Origin: Adiantum capillus-veneris
Lineage: Eukaryota > Streptophyta > Polypodiopsida > Polypodiales > Pteridaceae
Length of the DNA: 64,000 nt
NCBI GenBank assembly: GCA_014529385.2
Contig: CM043965.1
Location: 65,443,190 to 65,507,189, forward strand
Direction: 5' to 3'
This document shows positions 20,871 through 33,200 of this stretch, in pieces. The position numbers and the translations under genes are program-made. The first letter of the stretch is position 1. Each line of letters opens with the position of its first letter. Under the pieces are notes generated by a model. It was not told the DNA's origin. It ran no database searches and saw only the letters and a list, made by a program, of their open reading frames with translations.

Positions 20871-23643
20871 GGATCCTGTTGCACTCAGTAGTCCAAAGTT
20901 AGTTTTTTTCCATATTAGATGAGAAACTGAGTTTTAACTATCCAAATGACTTGAAAATTGAAAATAAAACTTAAAAGGAACTAGGGAAACTGTGCATGTG
21001 CTCACAGTATCATTTAGGCCAAAATTTATCATTTAAACATCCTACGTGTAGCATGTCTATTTCATCAGTTTTTGGTGAAACTTGGCAGGCTGGTGGCCCT
21101 TGGCCTATGCAACATGGCTATGTGATTGAAATTGGGTTTGGGCATCAAAAGGTGCATTTTTGGGAAGATTCAGGATTTAGGCTCACAAATTGGTAGGATG
21201 TCCTCAACAGGTGGAAAATGATATTCAAATGGGTTGAACTTTGATATATGAGCTTCTTGCATCAAGATAATGGCTTTCATGAAGTCATTTCTTAGAGAGA
21301 AGGTCAAAATCATGCTGGAGACATCCTACGCGTAGGATGTCTTTTTCATCAAAATACCTTGAAGTAGGTTCTGTGGGTAGCTCTTGGCATGTGGAACATG
21401 GCCCTACTCTTGGATTTTGATTTGGACAAGAATTGGTGTTGGTAAGAGCATGTGTAGTGTTTTTGGGCTCAAAAAGTGCATCTTGGAGGTGTTGGGGGCC
21501 AAAAGAGATGGGAATGGCTTGAAACTTGATATATGAGCTCATGAAGCGGTAATAAAGAGATCTGGAACTGAAAAATGCAAGCTGGGGCCAAAAATGTCAA
21601 ATGGACATCCTACGTGTAGGATGTTTATTTCATCATTTTTCACATATGACCACACAGATAGGATGTGCTAATGAATGTATTGTGCAAGTTTCATGTGATT
21701 TGGACAAGTTTTGGTAGGTCTATGGTTCATTATTGCCTCTATGCCCTGACTTTGCATTTTTTTAAGCACATGAGGTCAATTTTTGTCCAAATGTGATGAA
21801 ACTTGGTGGCTAGCTTGTACAGGCTATTCAAAAACTTTGTGTGATGAGAGATGTTGGGGTTGGTGCCCAGAATTGGCCTTGAGACATCCTACGCGTAGGA
21901 TGTCTCCTGATGAAATTTTTATGGTGAGTGCTACTGGTGCCTGCCCTGAGCTCCCCTGAGTCCCTTTTAAGCATTATTTCAAAAAAGTCAAATTGATAGA
22001 AAGAAACTCCCTGTGTAGATTTCAGAGCCTCCGAGCCGTTTCTGAATTTTGGAGTGCTTTTCGATGATGCAATTTCTTGATGTTGGTCTCCATAGCTTCC
22101 CGATCCCTTGGGGATCCTCGCCATATGGTTTTTGTCGACTTTGGCTTCACCGGAGCTCCGTTTGGAAATTTGTCGCTCTGGAAGCACTCGTGGTTACGTT
22201 TTCATGTCTTCGATGACTTGTGGTGGTCTACCACCATAGGACTTGGTTGTTGATGGTCTAGGAAAGCCGCTCGTGAAGTTTGGTGGCAAACGGACATGCG
22301 GTTTGGCCGCGGGAGCTATTTGACGCTTTGTGTGTCTGATGCCGTTTCTGAAGTTTAGTGCCGCTTTGGGTCACAGTATGGCCATGTGGACTATATAGAC
22401 TTGTCGAGCATGTCAAGATGCTCTTACCCATGAGTTTTGGTAGCATTTGGGCGCCTTTCCGCTGATTTTCCATTTGGTGGCCTCTTGAGGGGCTCTAGGA
22501 ATTAGGGTTTTTCCCGATGGTTTTTTACTGCCTTTGGTCATCCAAAAGTGGCCTCCTATGCTAGGGTAAGTTGCTGATGAAGTCTCATTGCTTTTGGGTT
22601 AGCCGTTAGGTGGCCACTTTCACTTGTAGGTCTCTACCGCTCGCTTTCTGTGTGAACCCTACGCTAGTTTTCGCGACAAAACAACAAACATGCGCGAAAA
22701 GCTCAAGGTGGTGAGGCTACCTCTCATGTCAGGAGCTTGTCGGGTGGTCGTGCGCATCGTAGAAGCTGTTGGAAGTCCCGTTCGCTATAGGTGGCAGGAG
22801 CTCTCTCTCAAAAGGCAATAGTAGAAATGAGCTTAAAATGAAGTGAAAATTTCTTATAATGGAGGTCCCCGAACCACTTTCCATGAAATTTGACATGTGC
22901 TCCCAACTTCTTGCGAGATGCGGTTTATGCTAAAAAATTTCTTGATTTGGACTCCATTTGCCCAGTTTACGAGAAATTTGACGTTTCGATCAAAATCTGG
23001 TCAAAACACGCTTTCCGCTCCATTCACATAATTGCACCCCCATTGTACCATAGGTTGTCCTATAGTCATTGATCATCCCCATATTTTTTTTTCATTACGA
23101 CCAATTTTCACCTGCTTTTTGTATTTTTGAAGTTTTTCTGTCGAAAATTAGTAAAATTAAAAGGAAAATAGAAAATTAAACTCTGAAAATCCCCAAAAAT
23201 CATAATAAATCAAAAACATCACCGCAAAACACTATATACACTCACATGTAATTTTTATGGCCGGATTTCTCCGTTCTTTTAATATTTTGCCAAAAAAATG
23301 GCTATTTTTTACTTATATACACACACACACCTATGGGCTTGATTTGGCGTTTGGCCCCATATTCTTGTCTATTCATGCTGTATAAGGGCATATGTACTTA
23401 GGTTAGTTCAAAAAATTTCACAATCAAACGACAACCCTTTAAAATAGTCAAAAAACATGCCCTTTTTGATCTTTTTTCCATTGGGCCCGCATTTGAGAAT
23501 GCCTACCCCCTCCTAGCCGGAGACCTCCCGGAGGACAAGGTATCGCGTCGGTGTATGTGCCGTGTATGGGTGAAAACTCGTGCTAATGCTCGGCCGTGTA
23601 ATGTGGCCCTATATGATGCATACTCGGTCAATGCATGGAAAAA
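20871..23643. other. Element C non-coding region with spaced palindromes
   Basis: About 2.8 kb between the second protease domain and the extra ORFs, with no sustained frame. It contains four near-perfect palindromes (listed separately) in a diverged tandem array of about 280 bp, then GC-rich unique sequence (about 22000-22800) and AT-rich sequence. A promoter for the extra ORFs could lie here; I see no decisive core element. Confidence 0.6.
21035..21905. repeat. Array of four 24-bp palindromes about 280 bp apart
   Basis: AGACATCCTACG followed by its complement CGTAGGATGTCT occurs at 21319-21342 and 21882-21905 (exact), and as near copies at 21035-21058 and 21603-21626. The steps are 284, 284 and 279 bp. 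Sequence between them is similar in part (TTTCATCA after the site; 'gaacttgatatatgagct' before the second and third), so the region is an old tandem duplication in which the palindrome is the best kept part. Confidence 0.92.
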
Positions 23644-24560
23644 TTAATGTTGTGCAAGAGGAGGTATAAGCAAGATGCTTATTGGCATTCGTCGTCGAGG
23701 TTTCCTGTTTGTTGTTGATTTGGGCGGCAGACTTTCTTTGCAAGTAAAAGTTGTAACTCTACTGCTCTCTGTTTGATCGTCTTTCTTGCAAAAGTCGCTT
23801 GGTTTGCCGCTATTGTCGATATGGCCGTAGTCTTCTCCTTGGAGAGAATTTTCGTGGTGGAATTGGCCATAGTCTTTGTCTTTTGTGCTTTCTATTTGTA
23901 GCTTTGCTTCGGAGGTTTTTGTAGGTTTATTGCTACTTCCGCGGTTGTCATTGTTTTGCTGCTGATTGGCACCCACATAGATCGGTTTGCCGGTTTCATA
24001 TGTAGTGTGTGTCTATATGCCGATTTTGCTTGTACTAAAGGGAGTTCCTGTTGCTTCGGTTTCGGGATCCAAATGGGAGTCACATTTAAGTTGTTTCTGA
24101 GCATTTTCTTTGGGATCCATATCTGTTTTATTCCCTTGGTTGTTGGTTGAACTGTCTACTTCTGTTGACTTCTTCTATTGTGTTGTGGTTTGTTTGCCAT
24201 GTCATCTCTATCCTTCCGCACCCATACTTGTTTGTCGCGTGTTGCTAACCTTGATCTTGGCCATGGTTGGCAGTTCCCTGTTTGTTCGCCATGTTGTTCT
24301 TTAGTGGCACCCATCCTTTTGGCTCTTTCTCCCTTGATTGTGTTGCTCCCAGTTGGTTCTTCTGGTGTTGCTGAGCAAAGGCTACCACCTGTTGTTCTTG
24401 TGCATGCTGAATTTTGACTGCATCCGCATTCCAATGTATCTGTACATTATACTCTTTTTGCCAAGGTTGTCCCAAAAACATGGGGTGTTGTGTGCTTTCA
24501 TCCTCAACCACATAAAACTTGTGTGGGTAATATATTGATGTACTTGTACATACAATATAG
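23644..24560 (-). pseudogene. Gln/Asn-rich tail after the second protease domain of element C
   Basis: Open segments in several minus-strand frames (24511-24245, 24104-23892, 23976-23644) encode a Gln-, Asn-, Lys- and Thr-rich low-complexity chain (QQQNNDNRGSSN, EQQVVAFAQQHQKNQ). It continues from the retropepsin-like domain and is broken by frameshifts. The first segment also carries that domain's second half (FLGQPWQKEYNVQIHW, 24440-24505). Function unknown. Confidence 0.55.
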
Positions 24561-24760
24561 TCCAGTCCACTGTTTTTAGCGAATGTGATTTACTACTTTC
24601 CAACACTTGTGGAGTAGGATGTAGTTGACCTTTGAACTTGAGCTGTTTGTATAATCTGTAAGAGATCAAATTTTCTTGAGCTCCAGAATCAAGCAATGCC
24701 GTCAATTCAACTTGATTGCTACCCACTTTGACTACAATTATTGGCTCCACTGTGTCTTCA
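24515..24760 (-). pseudogene. Second retropepsin-like domain downstream of integrase (element C)
   Basis: In frame with integrase, about 545 residues into its ORF, the chain reads IIVVKVGSNQVELTALLDSGA at about 24680-24740, then ENLISYRLYKQL. The D-S-G-A active-site triad with a hydrophobic strand before and an N-LIS strand after is the retropepsin pattern. After a frameshift near 24515 the expected second half follows (VVEDESTQHPMFLGQPW). It is distinct from the normal protease at 29066-29517. A protease domain after integrase is not the standard Ty3/gypsy order. Confidence 0.75.
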
Positions 24761-26345
24761 TCAAAATGCGTTAGTCGAATAGCATTTATTCGAAAAGGTG
24801 AGCCACACTGTTGTTGTTGTCGTAGAAGCCGTCTTTTTGCAATGTGTTCTTTTGCTTCTGCTTGAGCTTCTTCTCGTACCCGTTGTTTCTCCTTCATCCA
24901 TTGTTTGTCTTGATGGATTTGTTGAAGCATATCCTGTGTTAGTGGTAAATGATATTTCTGCCATCGACACCCACTAATCCAATTTGGCATTTCTTCACCT
25001 GCTAATGTAGCAAGCTTGACGACTCTACTTTGTGATAGGTCACTAATCACAAAGGGTCCCATCCCTCGCCTTTTAAGTTTCTTGGCATGTTGTTTCAAGG
25101 TATAAACAAGTACATTATCACCTGTTTTGAACTCTTTTGTGCGCACATGCTTGTCAAAAAATTCTTTTTGTCTTCTCTTTTTAGCATAGATCGAAGCTAC
25201 AGCTCTCAAGCGAAGTTCATCTAGCTTTTCAAGATCATCCACTCTTGAAGAGAGCTCATGCCTTGTCCATTCTAAGCGTTTCGCTACTCGTAGAGTTGGA
25301 ATTAAAAACTCTATGGGTAATATAGCGTTTAGACCAAACACCATGTTGTATGGTGTTGTTTCTATTGATGTTTTGTATGCTATCTTGTATACCCATAGTG
25401 TTGAGTGTAGCTGCTGATCCCAGTCTGTTCTTGACTTTGATATAATTTTAGTCAAAACAGTGCATAGTGTTTTATTTGTGGCCTCAGCTTGTCCATTTGT
25501 CTGTGGATGATATGGAGCAGATTTTCTATGTATGACCATGAATTCCTCTAGCAGATATTCAATGAATTCATTAAGAAAATGTGTTCCTCGATCACTGACA
25601 ATTTCTATTGGTAATCCGTATCTTATGAAGACATTCTCATACAAAAATTGTGCAGTGGTTCTTGTGTCTGCTTTTTGTGTTGCCTTGGCTTCCGCCCATT
25701 TTGTGAGATAGTCCGTAGCCACAATGATATATTGGGTATGGGTGCGATATGCAGGGGGTGAAATAGGCCCCACAAAATCAATGCCCCATTTTGCAAATGC
25801 CCTTGCTCCCATCATTGGACGTAGTGGCATCTCATCTCTCTTTATCGACACCTTGGTGCGCTGACATGCATCACAATGCTTTACAAACTCTTCAGCATCC
25901 ATATGCAATGTAGGCCACCATATTCCTGCGGTTAAGACAATTTTTGCCGTCTTATCGCCTGAAAAATGGCCTCCACTTATGCATCCATGTGCGTGTTCTA
26001 GAATCAGTAGGTATTCACTTTCACTTACACAGATTCTAAGTTGATTGTCCTTTCCTCGCTTATAGAGTTGGTTCCCAATTAAATTGTAGTCGCGAGCCTC
26101 CAGCTCTATAGCCCTTTTCCGTGCTTTTGTTACGTTTTCAGAAGATGTCCTTGTGGTTAAGAAATCAATGATATATTGACTCCATGCAGGTGCAATGTTT
26201 ACCTGAAACAATGTCGCGTGATCCACTGGTTGTTTGGCACTACATATAGTACAATTGTTAACATAAGCATGTGTGTCAGCATACATAGTTGGCCAGTAAA
26301 CCCCTAATTGTTTCAGTCTCTGGTGTGTTTTAATTGTTGAACAAT
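24761..26345 (-). pseudogene. Integrase of element C
   Basis: The main ORF starts at 26286 but homology begins slightly upstream. The zinc finger reads HAHGCISGGH...CDACQRTK at about 26005-25850. The catalytic core has all three acidic residues: GIDFVGP (about 25775), IVSDRGTHF (about 25600) and NGQAEATNK (about 25490). The C-terminal DNA-binding part includes GDNVLVYTLKQHAKKLKRRGMGPF. No chromodomain follows. An additional zinc-finger-like piece, YADTHAYVNNCTICS, occurs earlier at about 26280-26230. The integrase frame itself is unbroken for 634 residues, the best preserved pol domain in the nest. Confidence 0.9.
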
Positions 26346-26460
26346 GAAATGCACAATCCTAGACATATGCTTCTTCAAGATAACACTCGAATTCCTCCGG
26401 ATTTATACATAATCGTAGAATTTGGTCCGAGCCTAGGTGATACAGTCTTCCTGCAATCAA

Positions 26461-28110
26461 CTAGAAGTTTTTTGTTTGTCGAATTGTCTGTTGTTTGGAT
26501 CTGTCTTCCTTGTTGTCAAATCTACCTCCAAAGAAAAGAATGCTAACAATTTCCTGAGACCATTTGGGTATGATTTCAATATTGAAAAGATACGCATCAG
26601 GTAGGTCATCATCTACTCGTTCAAGAGCTTCCCCGTTTTGCAGTCTTGAAAGATGATCCACCCGTAGATGAGTTTTACCCTTTTTGACCACCACTGTGAA
26701 ATCAAAATCTAGCAATATAATAAACCAGCATACAATTATTCCAGTATTGCATGGTTTATTTACTAGATGCAAAAGAGCTTGATGATCTGTGAAGAACACA
26801 AATTTGTTTGCGAGCAAATAATGCCAAAATTTCTTTACAGCATAAATTATTCCTAACCCCTCTCTTTCGGTGGTCGTGTAGTTCTTCTCTGCACTATTTA
26901 ATTGTCGACTTGCATAACAAACTGGGAACTCCATTGTTCCGTCTCCAAGTTGAGCCAGAATACTCCCGATTGCATATGCAGATGCATCAATGTGAACATG
27001 GAATATCTTTTTTCAATCTGGTGCCTTAAATACAGGTGCTGATACAAGGTTTTCCTTCAACTTTTGGAATGAAGTTTCACACTCCCGAGTCTAGTCAAAA
27101 CTGACTAACAAATGATACAGAGGTTGTGCAATGACTGCATACATATATATGAATCTTTAATAATATCCGCAGTGTCCCATGAAAGATTGCACTTGTTTCG
27201 CGCTAGTAGGCTTGGGCAGGTCTACTATGACTTTGATTTTGTCTAGGTCAGTGGTTATGTCATTTCTTGAGACAATGTGTCCTAAGATGCCGCCTTGCCT
27301 AACCATAAAAATGCACTTTTCCGGGTTAAGACAGATTTGATATGTTATGCACTTCTCAAATACCTGTTATAAATGGTCAATATGTTCTTCTCGTAGAAGA
27401 GAGTGTACACAAAGATCATCCATATATATTTCTAAGAATATTCTCAGGTATTCTTTGAACGCATGAGTCATTAACCTTTGAAAGGTAGTTGGGGCATTGG
27501 TTAAGCCAAAAGGCATAACTCTATACGCATAGATTTCCCATTCTGTGGCAAATGCTATTTTGTGTTGATCCTCTATTGCATTTGCCAGTTGGTTATACCC
27601 TGAAAACCCATCTAGAAAGGAATAAGCCCGTTTTCCGGCCACCCTCTCAAGTACATGTTCTGTATTTGGTAAGGGATAATTATCCCTTATGGTGGCTGCA
27701 TTTACCTTTTTGAGGTTCACACACACTCGTAGTTTTCCATTCTTTTTGGGGACAACCACAATGGGTGACACCCAATCTGTATGCTTGATTTCATAGATGA
27801 ATTCAACATCCATCAGCTTGTCAAACTCCTCTTTGATTCGTTTAGCAAATGTGTCATTATATGTAAAAGGACGCTGTTTACTGGGTTTCGCATCTGATTT
27901 CAAAGGAATTGTATGTTGGCATATAGATGGATCAACTCCTTTGAGGTCTTTGTAGGACCATGCAAACACATCTTTATACTTCTTGAGAAGTTGTGTTAGC
28001 CGTTCTTCTTCTTCAGGCTCTAAATCAGTTGCGATATAGACCGGTTGAGGATTTTCACCTGGTTCAGCAAGGTCTATCTGTTTTGCATTTTCCGGCCCAT
28101 CATAAGATTC
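26461..28110 (-). pseudogene. Reverse transcriptase and RNase H of element C
   Basis: RT lies in the open frame 27969-27367: DWVSPIVVVPKKNGKLRVCVNLKKVN, FLDGFSGYNQ, YRVMPFGLTNAPTTFQRLM and the catalytic YMDDLCVHS at 27400-27425. It is followed by stops (about 27366, then in the connection region). RNase H resumes in 26934-26461 with VCYASRQLNSAEKNYTTTEREGL and FFTDHQALLHLVNKP. Two of the stops replace Trp where related proteins have it (TGG to TAG or TGA). The YMDD wording and length fit Tat/Athila-type Ty3/gypsy elements. Confidence 0.92.
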
Positions 28111-29040
28111 CTAGTTTATTCTTTCCCTGACTGGTGGTGTCATTATGATTCTGTCCTGGATGGTGAATTTCTGATAGTGTGATGGTACATTCATGTTTCC
28201 TTTTTCTGACTTCTCCTTACCATCACTTTCTCCCTCAGTCGTCCATACCTCTCGTAATGACCGTTTTAGTTCTTGGTATTTCTTTTTTCGCTCCAATTTG
28301 GTCCACTCTGGGTCTTGTGTTTTTTCTTGTTTTGATTCTTGAGATTTTTTTGCTTTTGTTTCTGTTTTAGCTTTCCGTACTTGTTTTATTTTCTCTTGCG
28401 TCCGTTCCCTTCGCACTCTCGAGAATCTTCCTGATATTTGGTCTTTTACACAATCCTCTGCTTTGACAAGCATTAGATAGCGAGTTTTATCTTTTATCCT
28501 GGGCATCAGGTTCTCTCTCATTTCGTTTTCTGCTCGTTTTTTCCTATAGCGTTCTTGGCGTCTAGGGTGCTGATTGGAAAAATCATAAAACTTGATATTC
28601 GCTATTTTCTCCCCACACTCACTTGAGCTGTCTGAACACTCGTTATCTGCATCGTTATTTACCTCCAGATGCTCAGAGGAGTTATAAAACTCTTCTTGTT
28701 CTGGCGGTTCTACAATCTCATCTCCTCCTGGTATAAAGCTTACTATGTAATAGGGTAGCACATCATAGCCATCCTTACCGCAAAATTTTATCGTTGGGCT
28801 ATCTGTAATGGTACAGACATCCAATGTTGCTAGTATGTGTTCCCATTCCAGAGATTCCAAGGCATCTTCAGGAAAAGGTTCCGGAATATAATCCTTGTCC
28901 TTTATAGCTCTTTCTAAGATGCATTCCTCTCTTTTTAAGCTCCCACAATGTGAAGCTCCACACATCGATAGCTCTTTTTGTTGCGCTAACCATGCTGGGA
29001 GTTTTGACCCTGCCAATGTAGTTGAATCAAACTCCTCCAC
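28111..29040 (-). CDS. Protease-RT linker ORF of element C
   Basis: An uninterrupted 309-residue segment between protease and RT. The first half is acidic (EIVEPPEQEEFYNSS, NECSDSSSECGE), the second strongly basic and Lys/Arg-rich (RRQERYRKKRAENEM, KAKTETKAKKSQESKQEK), coiled-coil-prone. It is probably part of the polyprotein, as Tat/Ogre elements often have long poorly conserved spacers here. No enzyme motif is seen. Confidence 0.65.
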   Translation of the reverse strand: MEEFDSTTLAGSKLPAWLAQQKELSMCGASHCGSLKREECILERAIKDKDYIPEPFPEDALESLEWEHILATLDVCTITDSPTIKFCGKDGYDVLPYYIVSFIPGGDEIVEPPEQEEFYNSSEHLEVNNDADNECSDSSSECGEKIANIKFYDFSNQHPRRQERYRKKRAENEMRENLMPRIKDKTRYLMLVKAEDCVKDQISGRFSRVRRERTQEKIKQVRKAKTETKAKKSQESKQEKTQDPEWTKLERKKKYQELKRSLREVWTTEGESDGKEKSEKGNMNVPSHYQKFTIQDRIIMTPPVRERIN

Positions 29041-29065
29041 TGGTGTTTGGTTTACATCTTTGTAA

Positions 29066-29517
29066 CTATGGTCTTAGGTGTATTTTGGTCGTAGTCTCGC
29101 CATGTCTGAGGTATATGTTGTCGTAACCCCAATCCTGGACCATCTTTAATTGTCTCATGAATGGTCTTCCCAAGATGATCTCGTAATTGTTCTTTTTGCC
29201 GAAATTGACTATTGCAAATGTGTGCTCATACTCGATTCCGCACGAGGTGAAAATTACTTTTTCTAAGAGTCCTAGAGGCTTTTCCATGAACCCATCTGTC
29301 AATTGCAATTTCATTTTGGTAGCTCTCAAAGCCGGTTTTCCCCATTTTTCCAGATTTCCTTGGTGGCAATAGCGACTCCTGCTCCACTATCAAGAATAGC
29401 TTTGGAAACTACTCCCTGGAATTCTACTGGTAGCATGGTGTTTCCATCTTCTCCCTCGCAATATTCTTCAACCTTGTTTAAAGGTACTAGCTTAGTGTTT
29501 AGTTGAGGCTTGTCCAA
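29066..29517 (-). pseudogene. Retropepsin (canonical protease) of element C
   Basis: The first half reads VSKAILDSGAGVAIATKEIW at about 29370-29410 with an intact D-S-G-A triad. A frameshift near 29330 leads to the second half, containing EIILGRPFMRQL at about 29155 (the ILG motif). This protease is in the usual place between gag and RT. Confidence 0.87.
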
Positions 29518-30211
29518 TTCTCTGATCCCTTCTTTGAAGCTTTGAGGTGGGGTCTTTTACTCCAAATTTTTCTAAGCATTTGCCTACACTGGTCCACATG
29601 TTTGGTCATAGCCTTAGGAGTTCGGCTAATGTGATTGTGCATGCCACACGGGTGGACAACAACTCAATCAACCCTTGTGAATCCATCACTCTATTAGAAG
29701 AAAGTCTTTGAGATGGGATTGCTCTCACCTCAGACTTGCTTCATACTCTCCTAGGTAAGAGGGTAGAGTTTTTAGCGAGTCTGGTTGGCTGTGCCCCGAA
29801 CTAATTGATCCCTGGTCTCCCCCTTGTGAATGCATATCAAAGTTCATTTGTGATCTTGCCTCAAATTATTCAATAGGAGGTAAGATCTCATTTTTCTCAT
29901 TTCTCGTGCTATTCATTTGGTAACTTACCCTGTTAGCTTTGTTGGCATCACGTATTTGCTTCCACAGGTCATATAGACTGTTACAATCCTTACCCATTCT
30001 ACCAATGTTTTAGGCTGGAACCCCTCACTCATCTCATCTGTTGTATTTGGCATTATGATAGGCTCTCTCCTAGACTCAGAGGCATTCGTGAGTCTCTCCT
30101 TCGTGTCTACTTGTTTCTCTAAAGTTGGTTTGATAGGGGTTGGAGCTGGTACTTCATGCTAGCTTGCAGGTTTACCAAGCGGGTTTTCTACCAAGGATTG
30201 AGCTGTTTCAA
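29518..30211 (-). other. Degraded gag-protease junction of element C
   Basis: No long open frame. It lies inside the polyprotein region and is presumably decayed coding sequence between the gag tail and the protease. Confidence 0.4.
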
Positions 30212-33200
30212 TCATCTTTCTACACATTTCCAACCTCTGTTTTTCTTTTTCAGCATATGGATAAGTCTTCCATCTTTGCTCTTGGGTTTGGTTGTTTTTG
30301 GTCTGGCTTCGTAAGCTTTTAAAAGTGCGTCTAACTGCTCATTTTCCTTTTCTGCTAGTACCAATCCTCCTGATCCTGCACTTTTGGATTCTGCTATGTC
30401 CTTGGGTGCTATGATTGCCGCAGTGTGTGAGCTTAGACTAGCTAGATCCTCTGACCGCTCTAATCTATCCTTTGTGTGTTTTAACTCCTCGGATACAGCC
30501 GTTTGCTCTCGTTCTCTCCTGGCTTTCATACGCTCCTTTCTAGCTTTCCAAGTGCTTCTATGATTCTTCACTTCTGAACTTGGGGCATCGGTGTTTGGCT
30601 CTTCAATTATGGGTTCGTTCGTCATTCTTTGAGCTTGGGCTTGTGTCACTGCTTGAATAGGCATTATTGTCTCGTTTTCTGACCCTCCATTGAAAGGCAA
30701 TGCTTCTAGCATGTTCAAGGTAGTTTTTGCTCCTTTGCTTGGGGTCTTAGGGAAATCAGGAATCAAATGAGTAACTCCACACTCGTTGCAATATGCGTTG
30801 AATCTAATGATTTCATCATGAGGACAATCTCTTAGCCAATAGTCTCCACCACACTTGTAGCAGGGTCCCTTAGGCTGTTGAGGTGCTCCTTGAGCTCCTC
30901 TTTGTTGGTATGCATATCTCTGCCCGCCCATGCCCCCCTTGGCTATGAACAACAATGTTCGTTCATCCAAGCTATATCTTCCTTCTCCTGCTGCCTGTGC
31001 AGCTGTTGGTGGTCCTGCACCTCCTATCATGCTCCAAGGTTCTGGTGTTGAGGGTTCTTCCGGTGGATAATATACAGGATTTGCAGCATATCCATTGGGA
31101 TCTTCGTAATATGCATGCATACGTACCAAAGCCTTCTCTTGTGGTTTGGTTACTGTTGATGTGTATCTTATGCCGACTGGTCTTAATCCTGGTAGGGGTG
31201 GTTGTTGCCCCAACACTGGTTGTGGTCTTTCTACACCTACAGGTCCTGGTAGGTTGCCTGTTTGATACCTAGGCATCGGTGGAAGTTGAGGAGATGCTAC
31301 CTGAGCCTGGGGAGCATAAGGTCGTTCTCTCACATACCCCTTGTTATAATAACATTCCTCCATCCCATTGTTTGTCCATTTTTGTTCAATAGCACACCAC
31401 TTGGGCTGTTTAGCCTGAGGTTTGGCATACATGTTAATCTTTTTTAGCACTACCTCTACAAGCTGCTCCTGGCTTACAGCTACTTCTCCTTTCGGTGTTG
31501 TCTTAGCGGGCTTGATTCCACTTTGTTGTGAGGATGAATCGTCGTGAAGATCCTTGAATTCACCCTCTTTGTAGACCGCACAATTGTCTACAAGGTAAAG
31601 AGCCTCCTTAGTTAACTCGTTTAACGTCGTGCTCCTCTTCATATGTAAGTCCTTCTGGAGATCTGCATTCCTTAGTCCTTGAATAAATATAAGTATAAGT
31701 CTGGACTGAGTTGGCAGTTCTTCCACAGGTCAGAACTTAACATATCTTTTTAGTCGTAAGGATGCCTTTCGCATAGACTCCCCTTCTTTCTGTTTGAATT
31801 TATGGATTTGTGAGACTGTATTATGAGCTATCCCCCTTTGCGAGAATTCCTCAATAAAATCGTCAAACACTTCCTCCATAGACTCAAAGTCTCTACGCTT
31901 CATAGAGTCAAACCAAGTAGCTGCATCCTCTTCTAGGGTTAGTCCAAACCTTGCAAATTGGGTAGGGAAGTCTAACACCCCTTCAGATCTAATTACACGC
32001 ACAAAGGCTGCTACATGATCTCTAGGATCTCTGTTTCCCGTGTATTTCTTGTTTACCCATTTTTGCACTTGAGAAGGTCTAATTCTACGATGGTCTACAA
32101 ATCTCATCATTGGATCTCCTCGTCCCAATCTATATACCTCCTCTGGCCTTCTGTAGTGGGTGGGTTCCTCTCCCAGTGGTGCTCCTAAGCCGTAATTTCT
32201 GACGGTTCTTGCAAGAGATGGTTCATCTTGTCAAACTCATTCTATGGTTGGTCTTCCAAGCTCTGTTGACCCTTGAGTTTTTGGCTTACTCTCACCTTGA
32301 TACCATGAATAGAGTGGTGGTTCTTGTAAATCCCTTAGCCCTCATGCGGATGGATAACCATCTCGGTTTAGGTCCTGTTCTAATGTTGCACTCTGTCGCG
32401 AAGCCATGCCTGCAATGATGGTTGGGTTGCTGGTTGGTTTTGGTAGTTGAATGTCTACTGTCAGGTAGAATGTGAGGTCGCGTCATATTTGTCTGAAAAT
32501 GGATTTGTCGACTTGCGAGGGGTGTAGGTGGCTCTTGGCATTTCTTGGGGGACATATGTTGATGCTTCTAGAATTGTTGCCTTTTCTACCTCATCTGGGA
32601 GAATACGTTTGTATTCTCGCCCGTACCTATCAACAAAAACAATATCCTTCCCCATAGCAATTTCATAAGAGAATAAGTAGAGAACCTTGTCTTTGCTTAA
32701 TCCATTTAGGTAGGGTTCTTTGTATCAGAAGTAAGAGACTATTCCCTCGCCCTCATGCTTGTAAATTCCCACATTCTCCTTATAGGTTGAGACCTTGGTT
32801 GTTTTCTTATCATACATAAAAAGAGCTCCAAGTCGATCAATGTTTGGAGGCGGTTCTTGAGTTTCTGAAACCATTTTTTCTTTTGCCACGTTATCTCCAT
32901 ATCTATTGTAATCCTCAGGGTTACTAACTATCAGTTAGTGGTTCCCCTTTTCATCTCAAAATCTATCCCCATCATCATAGACTCGAATTATCTCTAGTCT
33001 CTGAGCAAATATTTCTTCAATACAAATACACGTGCGTCCTCGATAGTCAGAATAAATTAGGGCTCCCCTTGAGTTTGTTCCTTCTAAGAAGATTATAGTG
33101 AACCTGGAATTGTTCAAAGGATTTAGGGAGGTGCTTCCTCCTGGCATTGGTCCTTCATTACTGAAACCCATCATGAAGAAGGACTTATCGGATGAAGTGT

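Noticed and set aside
21035-21905. Regularly spaced palindromes as a CRISPR-like array
   Set aside because: The interval (about 280 bp) is far too long, the intervals are themselves repeated, no cas genes exist, and the context is a plant retrotransposon.
24178-24417. Plus-strand ORF with hydrophobic stretches as a membrane protein
   Set aside because: It is the antisense shadow of the Gln/Asn-rich tail of element C.
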